Of a stretch of 53,598 bases of DNA, positions 52,529 through 53,598 are shown one piece after another. The stretch lies in contig DATAWG010000104.1 of the NCBI GenBank assembly GCA_036267355.1, forward strand, positions 1 through 53,598, in the 5' to 3' direction. The first letter of the stretch is position 1. Each line of letters opens with the position of its first letter. The translations under genes and the position numbers were made by a program. A model generated the notes under the pieces. It saw only the letters and a program-made list of their open reading frames with translations. It made no database searches and was not told where the DNA came from. The DNA comes from Pirellulales bacterium. GTDB taxonomy: Bacteria; Planctomycetota; Planctomycetia; Pirellulales; DATAWG01.

Positions 52529-53276
52529 CGGCCGCACTCTCAAGTGCCTCGACATCGGCGTAAAGATGCTTGAACGCTTCCCAACCGGGCGAATCGCCGG
52601 CGTGCAGCACGTGATGAATCCCTTTCAGCGGCAGTTTCGCCAGTTGAGCAACCTCCGCCAGCACCCGGCTGGCCGGCAGGCCCTCTTTCTGGCCTTTGAG
52701 CCAGAGCAGGCCGCGCATCGTGCGCATCAGGTTGTGGACCCAATTCCGCTGCAACAGCGCCAGCCGGCTTTTCTTTCCCCGGGCGATGAGCAGGCCCTGC
52801 CGCAGGCCGATCAGCAGCACATCGAGTTCCCGTTCGCATTGCAGTCGGATGTTGCGGTCGTCGAATTTCAATTCGGCGAAATGATCGTTGCCGAAGACGA
52901 CTCGATGATGCTGATGGATTTCGATTAGTTCCAGCGGAAATGTGCTCCGCGAGGCTTCCACGAATCGCGGCGTCATGATCACCGGTGGGGCCAATCCGGC
53001 GCGGCCATGGCGGGGCCCTTCGGCCGCCAGCGCGTGCAAAAGATCGAGATCGACCGACTCGAGCATGAGCACACTTTGAATAGCGTGCCGAGGGCGGGCG
53101 TATTTTTCAGCAACTTTTTCGGCGACGACGGCGCCGAACAGCGTCCAAGCGAGTGCGTTGTCCTTTGCCAATTCCCGAATTCGATCGGCGAACCGCCGCA
53201 ACGGTTCGCGGATAGGCTGGGGTAGATCGTCGAGTTCGGGCACGGTGATAATGCTTGTCGGCTGGCCGGCCAACAC
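52518..53276 (-). CDS. Nucleotidyltransferase-like protein without catalytic aspartates
   Basis: A 252-aa protein of uncertain family. Residues of about 40-85 resemble the MNT-type nucleotidyltransferase start (WTLFGAVVAEKVAEKYARPR then SVLMLESVDLDLLHALA), but the usual GS and DxD acids are replaced. The rest (FPLELIEIHQHHRVVFGNDH, LRLQCERELDVLLIGLRQGL) resembles the helical partner region of such proteins. If so, it is a pseudoenzyme. The start is GTG 53276; GTG 53243 (PELDDLPQ) is an alternative. It overlaps the TPM gene by 11 bp, suggesting one operon. Confidence 0.6.
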   Translation of the reverse strand: MLAGQPTSIITVPELDDLPQPIREPLRRFADRIRELAKDNALAWTLFGAVVAEKVAEKYARPRHAIQSVLMLESVDLDLLHALAAEGPRHGRAGLAPPVIMTPRFVEASRSTFPLELIEIHQHHRVVFGNDHFAELKFDDRNIRLQCERELDVLLIGLRQGLLIARGKKSRLALLQRNWVHNLMRTMRGLLWLKGQKEGLPASRVLAEVAQLAKLPLKGIHHVLHAGDSPGWEAFKHLYADVEALESAADGW

Positions 53277-53330
53277 TCCGATTGCGATTGGGCTTTTTGA
53301 AACAGTTCTCGGGTTTGTATCAGAACATTG

Positions 53331-53598
53331 GCCCGAAGCGTAAGCGAGGCGGAAACCGGCCCGTCTGTTAGAAATTCCTCGCTCACGCTTCGGGCTTGTG
53401 CCGTCCCTCGCTCACGCTTCGGGCTTGTGTCGGGGCAATACTAGCCCGACGCGTTAGCGAGGACGAACCGCCGCAAGACCCTGCATTGGTTCATTTGCCA
53501 AAATCCCACATCAACGCCCGCTCCACCGCACGTAGAGCAGCGCAAAGGGGGGGCGAGGTCTGTCAGCATCCTTCCTCGCTCACGCTTCGGGCTTGTGT
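53331..53598. repeat. Cluster of five GCCCGAAGCGTAAGCGAGG core copies
   Basis: Core copies lie at 53331-53349 (+), 53377-53400 (-), 53406-53430 (-), 53441-53463 (+) and 53572-53598 (-, reaching the window end). The first two form an inverted pair around a 27-bp spacer. No gene is recognised in 53277-53598, and the gene upstream of the NTase-like gene is not visible. Confidence 0.8.

Overview
The window reads as a stretch of chromosome from a high-GC, Gram-negative planctomycete, most likely of the Pirellulales type. The taxon is an inference. It rests on a linked trio of a c-type-cytochrome/DUF1549-DUF1553 protein, a Tat-exported DUF1501 protein and a PPC-domain protein (19877-24489). It also rests on lpxB (an outer-membrane lipid A gene), csrA, weak Shine-Dalgarno use with several TTG/GTG starts, and abundant short repeats built on the core AGCCCGAAGCGTTAGCGAGG. 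No intact insertion sequence, prophage, CRISPR array, rRNA or tRNA was recognised.

Layout. 1-990 is a tandem repeat array. 991-9917 holds rlmKL (-), a PhnB-like VOC protein (+), a second repeat array, the divergent katA (-)/oxyR (+) peroxide-defence pair with a visible OxyR-type operator, an FkbM methyltransferase (+) and a short MgtE-type transporter (-). 10052-19438 is a minus-strand run: a 2-hydroxyacid dehydrogenase, the addB-addA recombination helicase/nuclease genes (4-bp overlap), hisS and a YkgJ-like cysteine-cluster protein. 19877-24489 is the plus-strand planctomycete trio. 24625-30210 (-) holds a secreted ARPP-1/DUF6569 protein, ftsK with a very acidic tail, and a CYTH-domain protein. 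30405-37161 holds a TlpA-like thioredoxin (+), a ClpN-ThiD2-ThiE fusion (-), a GT2-like gene overlapping lpxB (+), a small secreted protein (-), inorganic pyrophosphatase (+) and a DUF421 protein (+). 37162-37876 is repeat-rich and carries a 5'-truncated REP-associated transposase. 37877-46593 (-) holds a soluble NtrB-like histidine kinase, rpsO-pnp, a Trp-rich secreted protein, a GT39 glycosyltransferase and an overlapping pair of ketoacyl synthases, one without a catalytic cysteine. The right end has csrA (+), a lipoate ligase family gene (-), a HEAT-repeat membrane protein (+) and a minus-strand run of NTase-like, TPM, LemA and Ala-rich coiled-coil genes, closing in another repeat cluster.

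Functions that connect: katA/oxyR form a peroxide regulon; addB/addA repair double-strand breaks; rpsO/pnp is the classic translation/RNA-decay pair; GT2-like/lpxB and the GT39 gene point to envelope glycolipid assembly; TPM and LemA are envelope-associated partners. The most distinctive property is how far short repeats have invaded the window. They fill intergenic space, abut start codons, duplicate the katA 3' end, and in two genes (rlmKL and the lipoate ligase) appear to have become in-frame coding linkers. No complete new multi-gene system could be demonstrated. The strongest candidates for novelty are the ClpN-ThiD2-ThiE fusion, the repeat-derived coding linkers, the ketoacyl-synthase pair and the NTase-like/TPM/LemA/coiled-coil run.
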